A DNA stretch of 64,000 nucleotides, taken from positions 3,720,001 to 3,784,000 of the forward strand of contig JAKGSH010000010.1 of assembly GCA_021568835.1 (NCBI GenBank), in the 5' to 3' direction. The position numbers were made by a program, and so were the translations under genes. This stretch comes from Streptomyces sp. Tue 6430. GTDB taxonomy: Bacteria; Actinomycetota; Actinomycetes; Streptomycetales; Streptomycetaceae. The first letter of the stretch is position 1. The number at the start of each line of letters is the position of its first letter. The notes under the pieces were generated by a model. It made no database searches. It saw only the letters and a list, made by a program, of their open reading frames with translations, and was not told the origin of the DNA. Positions 49,611-59,914 of the stretch are shown here, in pieces.

Positions 49611-52365
49611 CACCCAGGCCGGAACACCCGCAGCGGCCTCGGCCGGAGGGCGGGCCGGCGCCGAAGTCGTGACGTCCGCCGGAGCAGGGGCGTCCACGGC
49701 AGCCGGGGCGTCCACTGGAACCGGGGCGTCCGCTGGAGCCGGAGCATCCACGGGAGCCGGAGCGTCCACGGAAGTCGGGGTGTCCGTCGGAGCCGGGGTG
49801 GTCGCCGGGACCGGGGCCGGGGGGCGCGCCGGGGCCGGTCCCGAGGCGCAGGCGGGTGGTTCCGGTGGCGGGCGGGGCTCCGACTCGCTGTTCCGGAACG
49901 CCTACTTCCTGATGCTCAGCACCGGCGTCTCCGCCGTGCTCGGCCTCGGCTTCTGGCTCGTGGCCGCCCGCTACTACACCGAGGAGGCCGTCGGGCAGGG
50001 CTCCGCGGCGATCGCCGCGATGCGTCTGCTGGCCGGCATCACGGCGACGACGATGATCGGCGCGGTCGTCCGCTTCGTCCCGCGCGCGGGGCGGGCGACC
50101 GGGTCCCTGGTGTGGCGGGCGTACGCGGCGAGTTCGGTGGTGGTCGCCGTCGCCGCCGTCGTCTTCCTGCTCACGCTCGACACGTGGGGGGCGTCGTACG
50201 CGCCGCTCGGCACGCCGGTCGCCGGGGCGGCGTTCGTCGTCGCGTGCGTGGCCTGGGCGCTGCTCACCCTCCAGGACGGGGTGCTGACCGGACTGCGCAG
50301 GTCCGGATGGGTCCCGGTCGGCAACGCGGTGTTCTCGGTCGGCAAGCTGGTCCTGCTGGCCGTCTTCGCCACCGCACTGCCGGCGCTCGGGATCTTCGTG
50401 TCCTGGGCCGCCGCCATCGCCCTGTCGACGGTGCCGCTGGGCTGGCTGATCTTCCGCAGGCTCATCCCGCGCCAGGCCGCGGCCGACCGTGACGTGGAAC
50501 CGCCCGGGGCCCGTGAGATGGGCCGGTTCCTGGCCGGGGACTCGCTCGGCGCGCTGTTCAGCCTGGCGATGATCAACCTGCTGCCGGTGATGGTCGCCGT
50601 CCGCTTCAGCGCGGCGGAGAACGGCTACTTCTACGTGGCGTACACCGTCGGCGGCACGATGGAGTTCATGGCCATCAACATGGCCTCCTCCCTCACCGCC
50701 CACGCCGCGCACGACCCGCGCCGGCTCGCCGACGGCGTCCGCGGGGCGCTGCGCCGGATGACGCTGCTGCTGGTGCCGGTGGTGCTGGTGCTGGTGGTGT
50801 TCGCGCCGCAGATCCTGCTGCCGTTCGACGAGGACTACGCCGAACACGGCACCACCGTGCTGCGGTTGCTGGCCGCCGGGGCGCTGCCGCGGGTCGTGGT
50901 GGAGCTGTACATCGGGGTGCTGCGCGTGCAGGGCCGCACCGGCGTGCTCGCCGCGCTCCAGGGCGCCATGTGCACGCTGGTCCTGGGCAGCGCGGCCGTG
51001 CTGTTCACCCCGGCCGGGATCGCGGGCGCGGGCTGGGCGGTGCTGCTGAGCATGTCGCTGATCGCCGTCGTGTCGGTCGCCGGGCTGCGGGCGGCGCTCC
51101 GTGAGGGCGACCGGCCGCCCGTCGACCGTCCCGTCCTGGCCGACGCCTCGCCTGCCGACCGTCCCGTCCTGGCCGACGTCTCGCTCGTCGACCGCTCCGT
51201 CCCGGCCGCCGCGACCTCGCCCGTCGACCGCTCCGTCCTGGCCGACGCCTCGCCCGTCACCGAGACCCTCACTGTGTCCGCGCCCGCACCCGGGACCGCG
51301 CCTGCGGCCGACGGCACGCCGGCCGCGGGCGGCGCGCGTGGGGCCCGGCTGAACGCCGCCGCCGGGTACGGCACGAGCTGGGCGCGCCGGACGGCGTACG
51401 AGCACGGAGCCCGCGACGAGGACACCGTCGCGCTGTTCATGGGCCGCCCCGGATACGAACGGGAGGCCCTCCAGGCGGACACCCTCGCGGTGATCGTCCG
51501 CCCGCACCGGGGCGCACCACCGGCCGAGCGCGGCGGGCGGGCGAGCGGGCCGGCGCCCGGCCCGGGGGGCGACGGCCTCTGGTCCGAGCGCGGGCAGCGC
51601 CGGCTGCGCGCCGGGCTGTGGGGCCTCCTCGGCGTCGCCACGGTGTCCTACGCCGTGGCGCTGCGGAACCTGCCGTGGCTCGGCGGCCGGCTCACGGGCG
51701 GTCTCGCCGAGCCGTTGAGCGGGCGCGGGATGCTGGGCCTGCTTCCCGGTCCCGCGCTGCTCGCCGGGGGAGCGCTGCTCCTGCTGTTCGTCGCCGCCGT
51801 GACGCTGGGGGTGCGGCGCGAGGCAGGGCTGCCGGGCACGGCACTGGGAGCCGTCGTCCTCGCGCTGTACGCCGTGCCCGTGGCCCTCGGGCGGGAACCA
51901 CGGGCACTGGACGGGACGTTCTCCACGCATACGGCGGATTTCTTCGCGCGGACCCTGGGTCTTCCCGGCCCCGACCCGCTGCTGCGCTGGGTGCCGCCGG
52001 CCTGTCAACTGCTCTGCCTCGTGCTGCTGTGGCTGCTGCTCGACCGCTTCGGTCAGCGCTTCGGTGACCGGCCGGTCTTCGGCGGGCCGGTCGGGCGGCT
52101 GCCGTGGGAGGCGCGCTGGGGGATCGTCTATCTCGCCGCCGTGGGGGGCTGGGCGGGGAGAGAGGCGCTCGCGCCCGCCGCGCCGCCGACGCTCGGCCTG
52201 CTGTTCCTGCTCCTCCTGCTCCTGTCGCTCCGCCGTGCCGAGCCGCCCTCTGAGCCGTTCCCGGAGCCACCGCCGGAAGCCGTGCCGGATCCGCACCCGG
52301 CACGGGCGGACGACGGCAGCGGCCGAGCCGCCCCGAACACACCCACCGACCCGTCCCGCGACTGA
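49603..52365 (+). CDS. Wzx-like polysaccharide flippase with long C-terminal membrane extension
   Basis: A 920-residue protein. The N-terminal 85 residues are a Gly/Ala/Ser/Thr repeat (GASTGTGASAGAGASTGAGA). Then a MATE/Wzx-type polysaccharide exporter of about 12-14 helices (about 90-500) begins with LFRNAYFLMLSTGVSAVLGL. Residues about 505-560 hold a tandem repeat of (V)DRPVLADASP, followed by a disordered stretch. A second group of helices (about 660-900) ends in a Pro/Glu-rich tail. The first half should flip lipid-linked glycans; the second half is unrecognised. GTG start inside the aminotransferase gene. Confidence 0.8.
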   Translation: MADTQAGTPAAASAGGRAGAEVVTSAGAGASTAAGASTGTGASAGAGASTGAGASTEVGVSVGAGVVAGTGAGGRAGAGPEAQAGGSGGGRGSDSLFRNAYFLMLSTGVSAVLGLGFWLVAARYYTEEAVGQGSAAIAAMRLLAGITATTMIGAVVRFVPRAGRATGSLVWRAYAASSVVVAVAAVVFLLTLDTWGASYAPLGTPVAGAAFVVACVAWALLTLQDGVLTGLRRSGWVPVGNAVFSVGKLVLLAVFATALPALGIFVSWAAAIALSTVPLGWLIFRRLIPRQAAADRDVEPPGAREMGRFLAGDSLGALFSLAMINLLPVMVAVRFSAAENGYFYVAYTVGGTMEFMAINMASSLTAHAAHDPRRLADGVRGALRRMTLLLVPVVLVLVVFAPQILLPFDEDYAEHGTTVLRLLAAGALPRVVVELYIGVLRVQGRTGVLAALQGAMCTLVLGSAAVLFTPAGIAGAGWAVLLSMSLIAVVSVAGLRAALREGDRPPVDRPVLADASPADRPVLADVSLVDRSVPAAATSPVDRSVLADASPVTETLTVSAPAPGTAPAADGTPAAGGARGARLNAAAGYGTSWARRTAYEHGARDEDTVALFMGRPGYEREALQADTLAVIVRPHRGAPPAERGGRASGPAPGPGGDGLWSERGQRRLRAGLWGLLGVATVSYAVALRNLPWLGGRLTGGLAEPLSGRGMLGLLPGPALLAGGALLLLFVAAVTLGVRREAGLPGTALGAVVLALYAVPVALGREPRALDGTFSTHTADFFARTLGLPGPDPLLRWVPPACQLLCLVLLWLLLDRFGQRFGDRPVFGGPVGRLPWEARWGIVYLAAVGGWAGREALAPAAPPTLGLLFLLLLLLSLRRAEPPSEPFPEPPPEAVPDPHPARADDGSGRAAPNTPTDPSRD
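51115..51260 (+). repeat. DRPVLADAS-coding repeat within the flippase gene
   Basis: Four imperfect copies of a unit of roughly 36 bp beginning GTCGACCGTCCCGTCCTGG encode the linker between the exporter domain and the C-terminal extension. It is probably variable among strains. Confidence 0.75.
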
Positions 52366-52401
52366 TCGAGATCAGAGCCGAACCGCCAGGGGGGAACCGT
52401 C

Positions 52402-54314
52402 GTGCGTCCGCCAACCACTCCACGGGAGAGATCCGAACCGGAGCCCACGACCGCCGCGGACGCATCGACCGCCGCGGACGTGCCGGCCGCCACGCATACG
52501 CGGACCGTCGCGGATACGCCGGGTCCGGCGGGCGGTGAGCCCGTGACCGATCTCTCCGACCTGCCGCCGGGACGCCCCTGGTGGCACGCCGCGCTGCACC
52601 CCGCGTCCGTGCTGCTCGTCGCGCTCGCCCTGTGGGTCTGGGCGATGGCCCGCACCGACGTCTCCGACCTCGACGACTTCGGTCTCGTCACCGCCGTGCA
52701 TCCCGCCTTCTGGGCGGGACTGACGCTGCTCACCGTCGGCTTCTGGGTCACGCTGCGCGGCCCGCGCCGCCACCCCCTCTGGGCGCTGGCGTACGTCGTG
52801 GCCCTGCTGGTGATGGAGCGCGCCACCCAGGCGGTGCTGTACCCGACGCCCCTGTACGCCTGGGCGTGGAAGCACGACGCGGTCGTCGACCACCTGCTGA
52901 CGGCGGGCCGGCTGGAGAACGCGGACGCGATCGGCGACATGGCCGTCTACGACCAGTGGCCGGGCTTCTTCGCCGCCCAGGCCACGCTGGTGCGGCTGCT
53001 GGGCGCGGACTCCGCCGCGCACGTCATGGCGTGGTGGCCGCTGGTGTCCGGCCTGCTGCTGCTGCTCCCGCTGCTGCTGCTCTACCGCACCTTCACCGAG
53101 GACCGGCGGCTGATCTGGACCGGGGTCTGGATCTTCTGCGTCGCCAACTGGGTCGGCCAGGACTACTTCTCCCCCAGTCCGTGGCCTTCGCCCTGCACCT
53201 CGGCGTGCTGGCCGTCGTCCTGCGCCGCTACGGCCGCCCCGGCGGGTCCGCCGCGCTGCAGCGGCAGACCGTGTGGACGGTGCTGCTCACCCTGCTGATC
53301 ACGGCCGTCGTCATCTCGCACCAGCTCACCCCCGGCATGCTGATCGTCTCGCTGGCCGCCCTCTTCCTCACGCACCGCTACCGCGACAAGGTTCCGCTGG
53401 TCACGGCCTCCGTGATCTTCCTGGCCTGGTGCCTCACGGCCGCTCTGCCCTTCCTCTCCGCGACGATGCCCGACATGATCCGCTCGATCGGCGACATCGG
53501 CGGCAACGTCTCCACGGGCTACGGCGCCACCCCGACCGGCACCGGCGCGGTGGCCGGCTCCTGGGCGGCCCGGCTGCTGTCGGCCTCGGTGCTGCTGCTC
53601 GCGGTGGTGGGCGCGCTGCGCCGGCCGGTGCTGCGCCACCGCGCGATGCCGCTGCTGCTGATCGCGGCGGCCCCCCTGCCGATGCTCGGGGCGAGCAGCT
53701 ACGGCAGCGAGATGATCTTCCGGGTGCTGATGTTCATGCTGCCCGGCGCGGCCTTCTTCGCCGCGGCGGCCCTGCTGCCTCAGGTGCGCACACTGACGGC
53801 GAGGGAGAAGTCCGCTCCGACCGAGCCCCGCCGGTACCTGTGGCTGCCGCCGCTGGCCCTCCTCGCCGGCACGCTCGCCTTCGTGCCGAGCTACTCCGGC
53901 AAGGACCGCATCAGCTACTTCCCGCCGGCCGAGGTGGACCTGGTGCGGCAGGTCGTCGACCGGGCGCCGGACGACTCCCTCGTCGTCGCGGCCGACCGCA
54001 ACTACCCGCTGGCGTTCGCCGACTACTGGAGGGTGGACCACTACTGGTTCCTCGACGACGACCGCGAGCACGTCGACGCGATCGTGCGTGACCCGGTGGC
54101 CGCACTGGCCCGCGACATGTCCGTCGTGGAGTCACCGGGCCGGGCCTACCTGCTGTTCACCCGCGGCCAGTTCGCCGACGCCGAGATGAACGGGCTTCTC
54201 GAAAAAGGCCAGTTGGACCGCATCCGACGGTCCGTCGACGCCTCGCCCCTGTTCGAACGGGTGGCGGGGAACGACGCCGGGGTCGCCTACGTTCTGAAGG
54301 AGACGGGCCGATGA
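52402..54314 (+). CDS. Large membrane protein of the glycan locus (frame broken once)
   Basis: About 637 residues once corrected, with ten or more transmembrane helices and a C-terminal soluble domain (DRAPDDSLVVAADRNYPLAF onward). The topology resembles GT39/GT-C-type or O-antigen-ligase-like proteins, but no signature motif was identified, so no enzyme activity is claimed. The frame breaks in QDYFSP|QSVAFALHLG at the C5 run 53171-53175; adding one C restores it, and length modulo three agrees. A Thr/Ala/Pro-rich N-terminus precedes the first helix. GTG start. The stop overlaps the next gene (ATGA). Confidence 0.75.
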
Positions 54315-54735
54315 CACCGCGGGAACTGGCCGTACGGACCCTGCCACCGCTCGGCGGCTGGCTGGCGCTGTCCGCGCTCGCGCTGCCCGACGGCTCCGCG
54401 CTGCGGGGCGCGGCCATGGTCGTCTTCCTGGCGGCGGGGCCGGGCGCCGCCGTGCTGAGAATCTGCGGTCCCGCGCTGGCCGTGGTGCCCGCCGCGGGGC
54501 CGGTGGAGCGCCGGGACCCGGCCTTCGAGCGCCACTCCGACCTGCTCGAACGGCTGATGCTGGCCGTCTTCGTCAGCGTGGCCCTCGTGCTGCTCGCCGG
54601 GACGGTGTTCATCGCCACGCACGCCTTCAGCGCGCAGCGCGTCCTGCTGACGCTCACGCTGCTCACCACGGCCGCCGCGTTCTGCCCGCGGCTGCGTGCC
54701 TCCCACCGAGGACTGCGAAGGGTTCTGCTCCGTGA
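54311..54735 (+). CDS. Small membrane protein (frame broken near the end)
   Basis: About 141 residues with two or three hydrophobic segments (LPPLGGWLALSALALP; AAMVVFLAAGPGAAVL; LMLAVFVSVALVLLAGTVFI). It starts inside the preceding stop codon. In its own frame there is no stop until far into the next gene. If one base is missing between about 54640 and 54710, it ends at TGA 54733-54735, overlapping a GTG at 54732 that fits the next gene. The family is not recognised. Confidence 0.65.
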
Positions 54736-55941
54736 GGCTGCTCCACCCCGGCGGCGACGGCCGCCCGTCCCACGGCGGCCGCCGCGCTCAGCGGCACCGG
54801 CGCCCGCGCGACCCGGCCCCGCTCCCCGCCCCTTCACGCTCCGCTCCGTGGGCCCCGGCCCCGGCCCCGGCCCGGGCCCCGACCCGCTTCCTCACCGTCG
54901 CCGCCGTCGCCTGCGCCGTCCTGACCGTCGTCCTCCTCCTGCGCGGCGGCACCGGCCTGGACGACTCCGTTTCCGAGCCGGGGCCGGGCGGGTCGCGGCC
55001 CCCGGCCCTGGGTGGCAGGTGCGCGCCGACCGCGCTGCTCGAACCGCCCTGCGGGGCCTGGTTCGGCGCGTTCGTGCCGCACGGCAAGGACGACCTCGCG
55101 GAGAAGGCCCGCGGCTACGAGCGGCGCATCGGCCGCAAGCTCGACATCGTGTACACGTACCACGACATGTCCCTGGTCCAGGGGACCGCCTGGAAGGACA
55201 GTTGCTCACTCCGGAGGAGCGGCGCGTCGCCGGCGAGGAACACCTGCTGCTGCTGTCCTGGGAGAGCAAGTGGTGGGGCGGCACGAAGGCGCAGCAGCCC
55301 ACCTGGAAGCAGATCGCGGACGGTGACCTGGACGCCTCGGTCATCGACGTCCAGGCCGCGCGGATCAGGGAGTTCGGGGAGAAGGTCTTCCTCTCCTTCG
55401 ACCTCGAGATGGACACCCGCACGCCCGCCAGCGGCACCCCGAGGACTACGTGCGCGCCTACCGTCACCTCCACGACCGGTTCCGGGAGCTGGGCGTGACC
55501 AACGTGGTGTGGACGTGGATCACCACCGGCTACCTCGAGCACGCCGACCTGATCGAGCGGATGTACCCGGGCGACGACTACGTCGACTGGGTGGCCTACA
55601 ACCAGTACAACTACTACCGGTGCCACGACACGGGCTGGCTCTCCTTCGCCGAGACCCAGCGGGCCACGCACGAGTGGATCCGCGAGAACATCTCGGACGA
55701 CAAACCGCTGATGCTCTCCGAGTTCGGTACGGCCGACGACCCGTCCCGGCCGAACCGGCAGGCGCAGTGGTACGCGCAGGTGCCGGCGGTCCTGAAGGGC
55801 CTGACGGGCGTCAAGGCCGCGCTGCAGTGGAACTACCGCGACCCCGGCCCGCACTGCGACCTCGCGCTGGCCCGCGACGAGACCTGGGCCGGCCTGCGCA
55901 AGGCGGTCTCCGACCCCTATCTCAACCAGCCGTTCGGATAG
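54732..55941 (+). CDS. Exported GH26-like glycoside hydrolase (frame broken twice)
   Basis: About 403 residues after correction: a Pro/Arg-rich cytoplasmic start, one signal-anchor helix (RFLTVAAVACAVLTVVLLLR) and an extracellular barrel like GH26 endo-mannanases or related hydrolases. Candidate catalytic glutamates lie in FLSFDLEMDT and LMLSEFGTADDP; WVAYNQYNYYRC is another barrel strand. Frame breaks fit a lost G at 55196-55197 (WK|GQLLTPEERR) and a lost C at 55437-55440 (GTP|EDYVRAYRHL). Length is short of a multiple of three by two, as predicted. It probably trims the glycan made by this locus. Confidence 0.8.
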
Positions 55942-56033
55942 CCCGGACGACGCACGGACCGGGTGGGGCCGCGAGTGGGGAGGCACGGGCGTGGGCACGG
56001 GTGGGGAAGGCACGGGTGGGGCCGCGGGTGCGG

Positions 56034-56838
56034 CTAGCCCGCGAACACGGGCCCGCGCAGCACCGCGCGGGCCCGCCGGTACCAGCGCCACCCCACCGTC
56101 CTCGGACCGTCCCGGTACGGCGCGACGCGTGCTCCCCGCCCGCCAGCCAGCTCTCCACGTCGGCGACGGTGTGGGAGCGCCGCACGATGAGCCGGGCGAT
56201 GCGGTACGCCTCGTCCCGTTCCGAACTCAGCGCGTGCCGCACGGCGGTGGCCGTCTCGTACCCGGCGGCGGCCGCCATGCGCCGCACCCGCCCGCTGTTG
56301 TAGCCGTGCGGATAGGCGAGATGGCGCACGGGATGCCCGAGTGCGTCCTCCAGCACGGCCCGCGAATCGCGCAGTTCGCGGGCGAGGTCACGGGACGGCA
56401 GGGTGTCGAGCTGGGCGTGCGTGACGGTGTGGCTGCCGACCTCCGTGCCGGACTGTTCCAGCCCGGCGGCCTGGGCCAGCGTCATCATCGGGGCGGGCGG
56501 CAGCAGACTGCGCCCGCCGGGGCTGATCGCGCCGGTGGTGAGGTAGGCGGTGGCAGCCAGGTTCCGCGCGGCCAGTGCCTCGGCGGTCGGTCCGGGCAGG
56601 TCGGCGAACCCGTCGTCGAAGGTCAGCAGCACGGGCCGGTCGGGCAGCGGAGCCCGCCCCGCGAGGTGGTCGGCGAACGCGCTCACCGTCACGGGCGTAC
56701 GGCCGCTGGCGACGACGGCGTCGAGATGCGCCGCGAACTCCTTCGGGGTGACGGTGAACTCCGCGATCCAGGAGGGCGGTTCGTCCATCACGGCGTGGTA
56801 GAGGAAGACCGGCACGGCCTCGCCGCCCGCCCCGTCAT
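56034..56838 (-). CDS. NodB-type polysaccharide deacetylase (frame broken twice)
   Basis: About 268 residues after correction. The core contains VPVFLYHAVMDEPPSWIAEF, the NodB metal motif LTFDDGFAD, and HTVTHAQLD with the second metal histidines. It removes acyl groups from polysaccharides. The ATG at 56838 overlaps the stop of the glycosyltransferase upstream (ATGA) but is out of frame with the domain; one G restored in the run at 56830-56833 gives MTGAGGEAVPVF. At the other end, a base restored at 56134-56137 gives VAPYRDGPRTVGWRWYRRAR and a stop at 56034. Length modulo three agrees with two losses. No signal peptide is visible. Confidence 0.82.
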
Positions 56839-58340
56839 CGCGACCTCCCGGCCGCCTTGGCCGCTCCGGCCGCTCCGGCCGCCCCGGCCGTCCCGGACAG
56901 CACGGACGCCTGCGCGGCGCGCAGCGCACGCCGGGCGCGCAGATAGCCGACCGGCCCGTACACCATCCCCTTCCGTTGCAGCCGGGACAGCCGCCGCGGC
57001 CACGGATGACCACGGTCGTCGTGTCCGCCCGGAACACTCGGAACACCCGGCACACCCGGAGTGCTCGGCAGGCCCGAAGCGCCCGGCGCGCCCGCCGTGC
57101 TCCGGGCGTCCGTGTCCCGGGCCGCCGTCAGCGTGCGGGCGTGCGCGAGTCCGCGGGGGAGCCGGGCGAGGAACGCCGGCAGCAGCGCGGGCCGGTTGAC
57201 CAGGAGGGCGGTGAGGCAGGCGGTGAGGCCGACGCCGTAGCCGTACGCCTGCGTCTCCAGGTCCTGCCAGGTCTCGCGGTGGTGGTGCCAGACCAGGGCC
57301 TGCGGGGTGTAGCGCAGGCGGTGTCCCTGGGCGAGCACGCGGACGAAGCCGTAGAGGTCGTCGCCGCCGCGCGCGAGCGTGCCCGCCCCCGTCGCGGGGT
57401 CGAAGCCGCCGACCGCACGCAGCACGCCGGTCCGGAACGCCATGTTGGCGCCCGACCCGAACCGGCCCGCCGTGAACGGGAACAGCGGCTCGTCGGCGGG
57501 CGGGTCCGCGGGGTCGTACGTCCGTGGTGCGAAGCCCTTCGCGAAGCCGCCGTGGCTCTCCAGCAGCACCTGGGCGGGGGTGCGCAGCCGGGCCGGCAGG
57601 ATCAGCCCGGTGGCGCAGCCGAGGCCGGGGTCGGCCGCGAAGGGTGCGGTGAGTTCGGTCAGCCAGCGCGGGTCGGCGACCACGTCGTCGTCGGTGAAGG
57701 CGACCACGTCGCCGCGCGCGGCCGCGAGGCCGGTGTTGTGGGCGACGGCGAGGCCGGGCACGGGCTCGGTCACGTACCGCACGCGCTCGGCGTACTCGCG
57801 TCCGACCAGGTCACGGGTCGCGTCCGTCACCGGGGCGTTGTCGACGACGACGATCTCGAAGTCGGGGTGGTCCTGGACGAGCATCGAGTCGAGCGCGTGG
57901 GCGAGCCGGTCGGCGCGCTCACGGGTGGCGATGACGACGGTGGTGAACGGGACGGTGCGCCCGGTGGCGGCCGGAGCCGGAGCCGGAGCCGGTGCTTGTG
58001 CCGGTGCCGGTGCCGGTGCGGGTGCGGGTGCCGATGCCGGTCCGCTGTCCGCGTGCCGCCGGGCGAGTTCGGTGAGGACCGCTCTCGGGTCGGCACCCTC
58101 GGGCACCCGTCCGAGCAGTGCGGCGACCGGCCGGCCGGCCCTGCGGACCAGGAGGAACACCTCGCCGTGCGTCACGGGCGGGCTCCCCGGACCGGGCCTC
58201 AGCACACCGCCGCCGTCCGGCCCCGGCCCCGGCCCCTGCCCCGGCCCCCGGCCTGGTTCCAGTTCCAGTTCGGCGACCTGCACCGGCTCGATGGCGAGGT
58301 ACCTCCGGATCTCCCGCCGTACACGTGTCACGTGGGACAC
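56835..58340 (-). CDS. Family 2 glycosyltransferase
   Basis: About 501 residues. The N-terminal 100 residues are a small domain of unknown type (EIRRYLAIEPVQVAELELEP; VFLLVRRAGRPVAALLG), followed by an Ala-Pro repeat linker (103-125). The GT2 catalytic domain (about 132-360) has VVIATRERADRLAHALDSML, the nucleotide-sugar and metal motif AFTDDDVVAD, and GGDDLYGFVRV with a catalytic acidic pair. A basic Pro/Gly-rich tail follows. GTG at 58340 was chosen with GGGGAGG just upstream. Its stop is coupled to the deacetylase. The sugar and acceptor are unknown. Confidence 0.87.
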   Translation of the reverse strand: MSHVTRVRREIRRYLAIEPVQVAELELEPGRGPGQGPGPGPDGGGVLRPGPGSPPVTHGEVFLLVRRAGRPVAALLGRVPEGADPRAVLTELARRHADSGPASAPAPAPAPAPAQAPAPAPAPAATGRTVPFTTVVIATRERADRLAHALDSMLVQDHPDFEIVVVDNAPVTDATRDLVGREYAERVRYVTEPVPGLAVAHNTGLAAARGDVVAFTDDDVVADPRWLTELTAPFAADPGLGCATGLILPARLRTPAQVLLESHGGFAKGFAPRTYDPADPPADEPLFPFTAGRFGSGANMAFRTGVLRAVGGFDPATGAGTLARGGDDLYGFVRVLAQGHRLRYTPQALVWHHHRETWQDLETQAYGYGVGLTACLTALLVNRPALLPAFLARLPRGLAHARTLTAARDTDARSTAGAPGASGLPSTPGVPGVPSVPGGHDDRGHPWPRRLSRLQRKGMVYGPVGYLRARRALRAAQASVLSGTAGAAGAAGAAKAAGRSR

Positions 58341-58442
58341 GAATCCTCCCCCTCCACTTTCATGGACCGTCGGAACCCGCCGGGACTTGTCGGCACCCGT
58401 CGGAGCACGTCGCGCACGCCTCACGAACGCCTCAGAAACGCC

Positions 58443-59529
58443 TCAGGGCCGGCGCAGCCGTCCGACACCCTTCAGCGCCCGTGCGGCCGTCGCCGCGAGC
58501 CGCGGCCGGTTGCGCACGAAGTGGTGCGCCCGGCGCGAGGGCTCCCGGCTGAGCCAGTGGAGCGCGGCGCCCGCCCCGGACGCGTCCACGCCCCCTCGTA
58601 GACGGGCAGTTCGCCCGTCTTCAGCGAGTCCTTGTACTCGGCGGCCCCCGGCCGAGGTCGAGCAGGCCGATGCCCTCGGCGGCGGCGGCCTCGGCCATCC
58701 GCAGGTGCAGCACCAGACCGGGCGAGTACTTCGCGAACTCCGGGTCGTAGGCGGGGAACCAGCAGGCCAGCACGGTCGTCGAGCGCAGCCCGAAGTGCGC
58801 GGCGACCGGCTGCCCGCCCGCGTAGAGGACGGACAGGGTGCCGGAGCAGTCCGTGCCACGCGTCTCCCGGGCGAGCAGGTGCACGAGCCGGGTGATCCAC
58901 TCCTGCGCGAACCGGTCCCGGCGGCCGGTCCTGCGGTACTGCGCGGACTTCCACGCCATCAGCGTGCGCAGCGCGGCCGGGTCCCGCTCGTCGAACACGA
59001 ACCGCAGGTCACCGACCTGGCGGCCGAGCCTGCGCTCCTTGGCGAGCGTCGTCTTGAGGAACTTCGGGGACTGCGCGCGCAGGACGGACTCGTAGGTTTC
59101 GTACCCCTTCTCCACGTCGATGACGTAGGAGGTGTACTCGGCCGCCGCGTGCGGGACGAACAGCTCCTGCTCCGCCTCCAGGTTGTCGAAGGCGAAGCTC
59201 GACAGGGAGCAGGCCCGCAGGAGTTCGTCCGCGCTCAGCCAGGGAACCGGGCCGAGGACGGCTCCCTGGGAGTCCGAGACGCCGTGGGCGAGGGCCTGGC
59301 CCCGGCCGAACCGGCCCCGCTCGTGGGGCAGGAAGCCGACCGGCTCGCGCCCCTCGTACACCACCGCCACGCGCGTGCGGGGCCGCACGCGGCCCACGGC
59401 CTCGGTGAACTCCGGTTCCATGAAAGGGTTGCGCGCAGCCGTCGACGCGGCGCGCAGCGCGCGCCACCGCTCCCGTTCCCCCTCGCCGAGATCCTCCGGA
59501 CTCAGCACACGAATGCGTCCGCCGCTCAA
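58443..59529 (-). CDS. CelD/FemX-type GNAT protein (frame broken twice)
   Basis: About 362 residues after correction. It resembles the GNAT_CelD (BioF2-like) proteins encoded in exopolysaccharide loci: FMEPEFTEAVGRVRPRTRVA, then AHFGLRSTTVLACWFPAYDP and KYSPGLVLHLRMAEAAAAEG. The frame breaks at LDLGRG|AAEYKDSLKTGELP (C5 run 58645-58649) and PVYEG|GVDASGAGAALHW (C5 run 58591-58595). Length is short of a multiple of three by two, as expected. TTG at 59529 with GGGGGT upstream is the likely start; GTG at 59508 is an alternative. The substrate is unknown. Confidence 0.8.
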
Positions 59530-59914
59530 CCTGACCCCCGATCAAGTCCCCCTGGACTGTCTGGACGGTACCGCTCCAGGTGCCCGGGGCGGTAGGTAGC
59601 GGACCATGTTGTTGCCAACCGGTGCATAGGCCTTCAACGTCCCGGTACCCGGCGTTGCGGCGGAAAGCCGTTTCCCGCATGAACGCTGCCTAACGGTACG
59701 GAGTCGCACCGGAACGGTACGGACCGGCACCGGAGGGCGACGGACCGGGAGGGACCGGCGCCGGGCGGGAAGGGCCTGGACCGGACGGGGAAGGGCCTGG
59801 ACCGGACCGGGAGGGACCGGCGCCGGAGCGGGCGGGACCGGGGCCCGGACGGGAAGGGAGCGGGCGTCGAACTGGAGGTGAGCCGCAGCCCGTTGCGGTC
59901 CGTATTCTCTGATC
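59530..59914. other. Intergenic region between the glycan locus and the HAD gene
   Basis: A divergent 385-bp gap. Its centre (about 59695-59870) is repetitive: GGGAAGGGCCTGGACCGGAC occurs at 59767 and again 21 bp later, and GAGGGACCGGCGCCGG occurs at about 59750 and 59811. The part next to the GNAT gene is less GC-rich and probably carries its promoter. No gene is seen. Confidence 0.6.
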
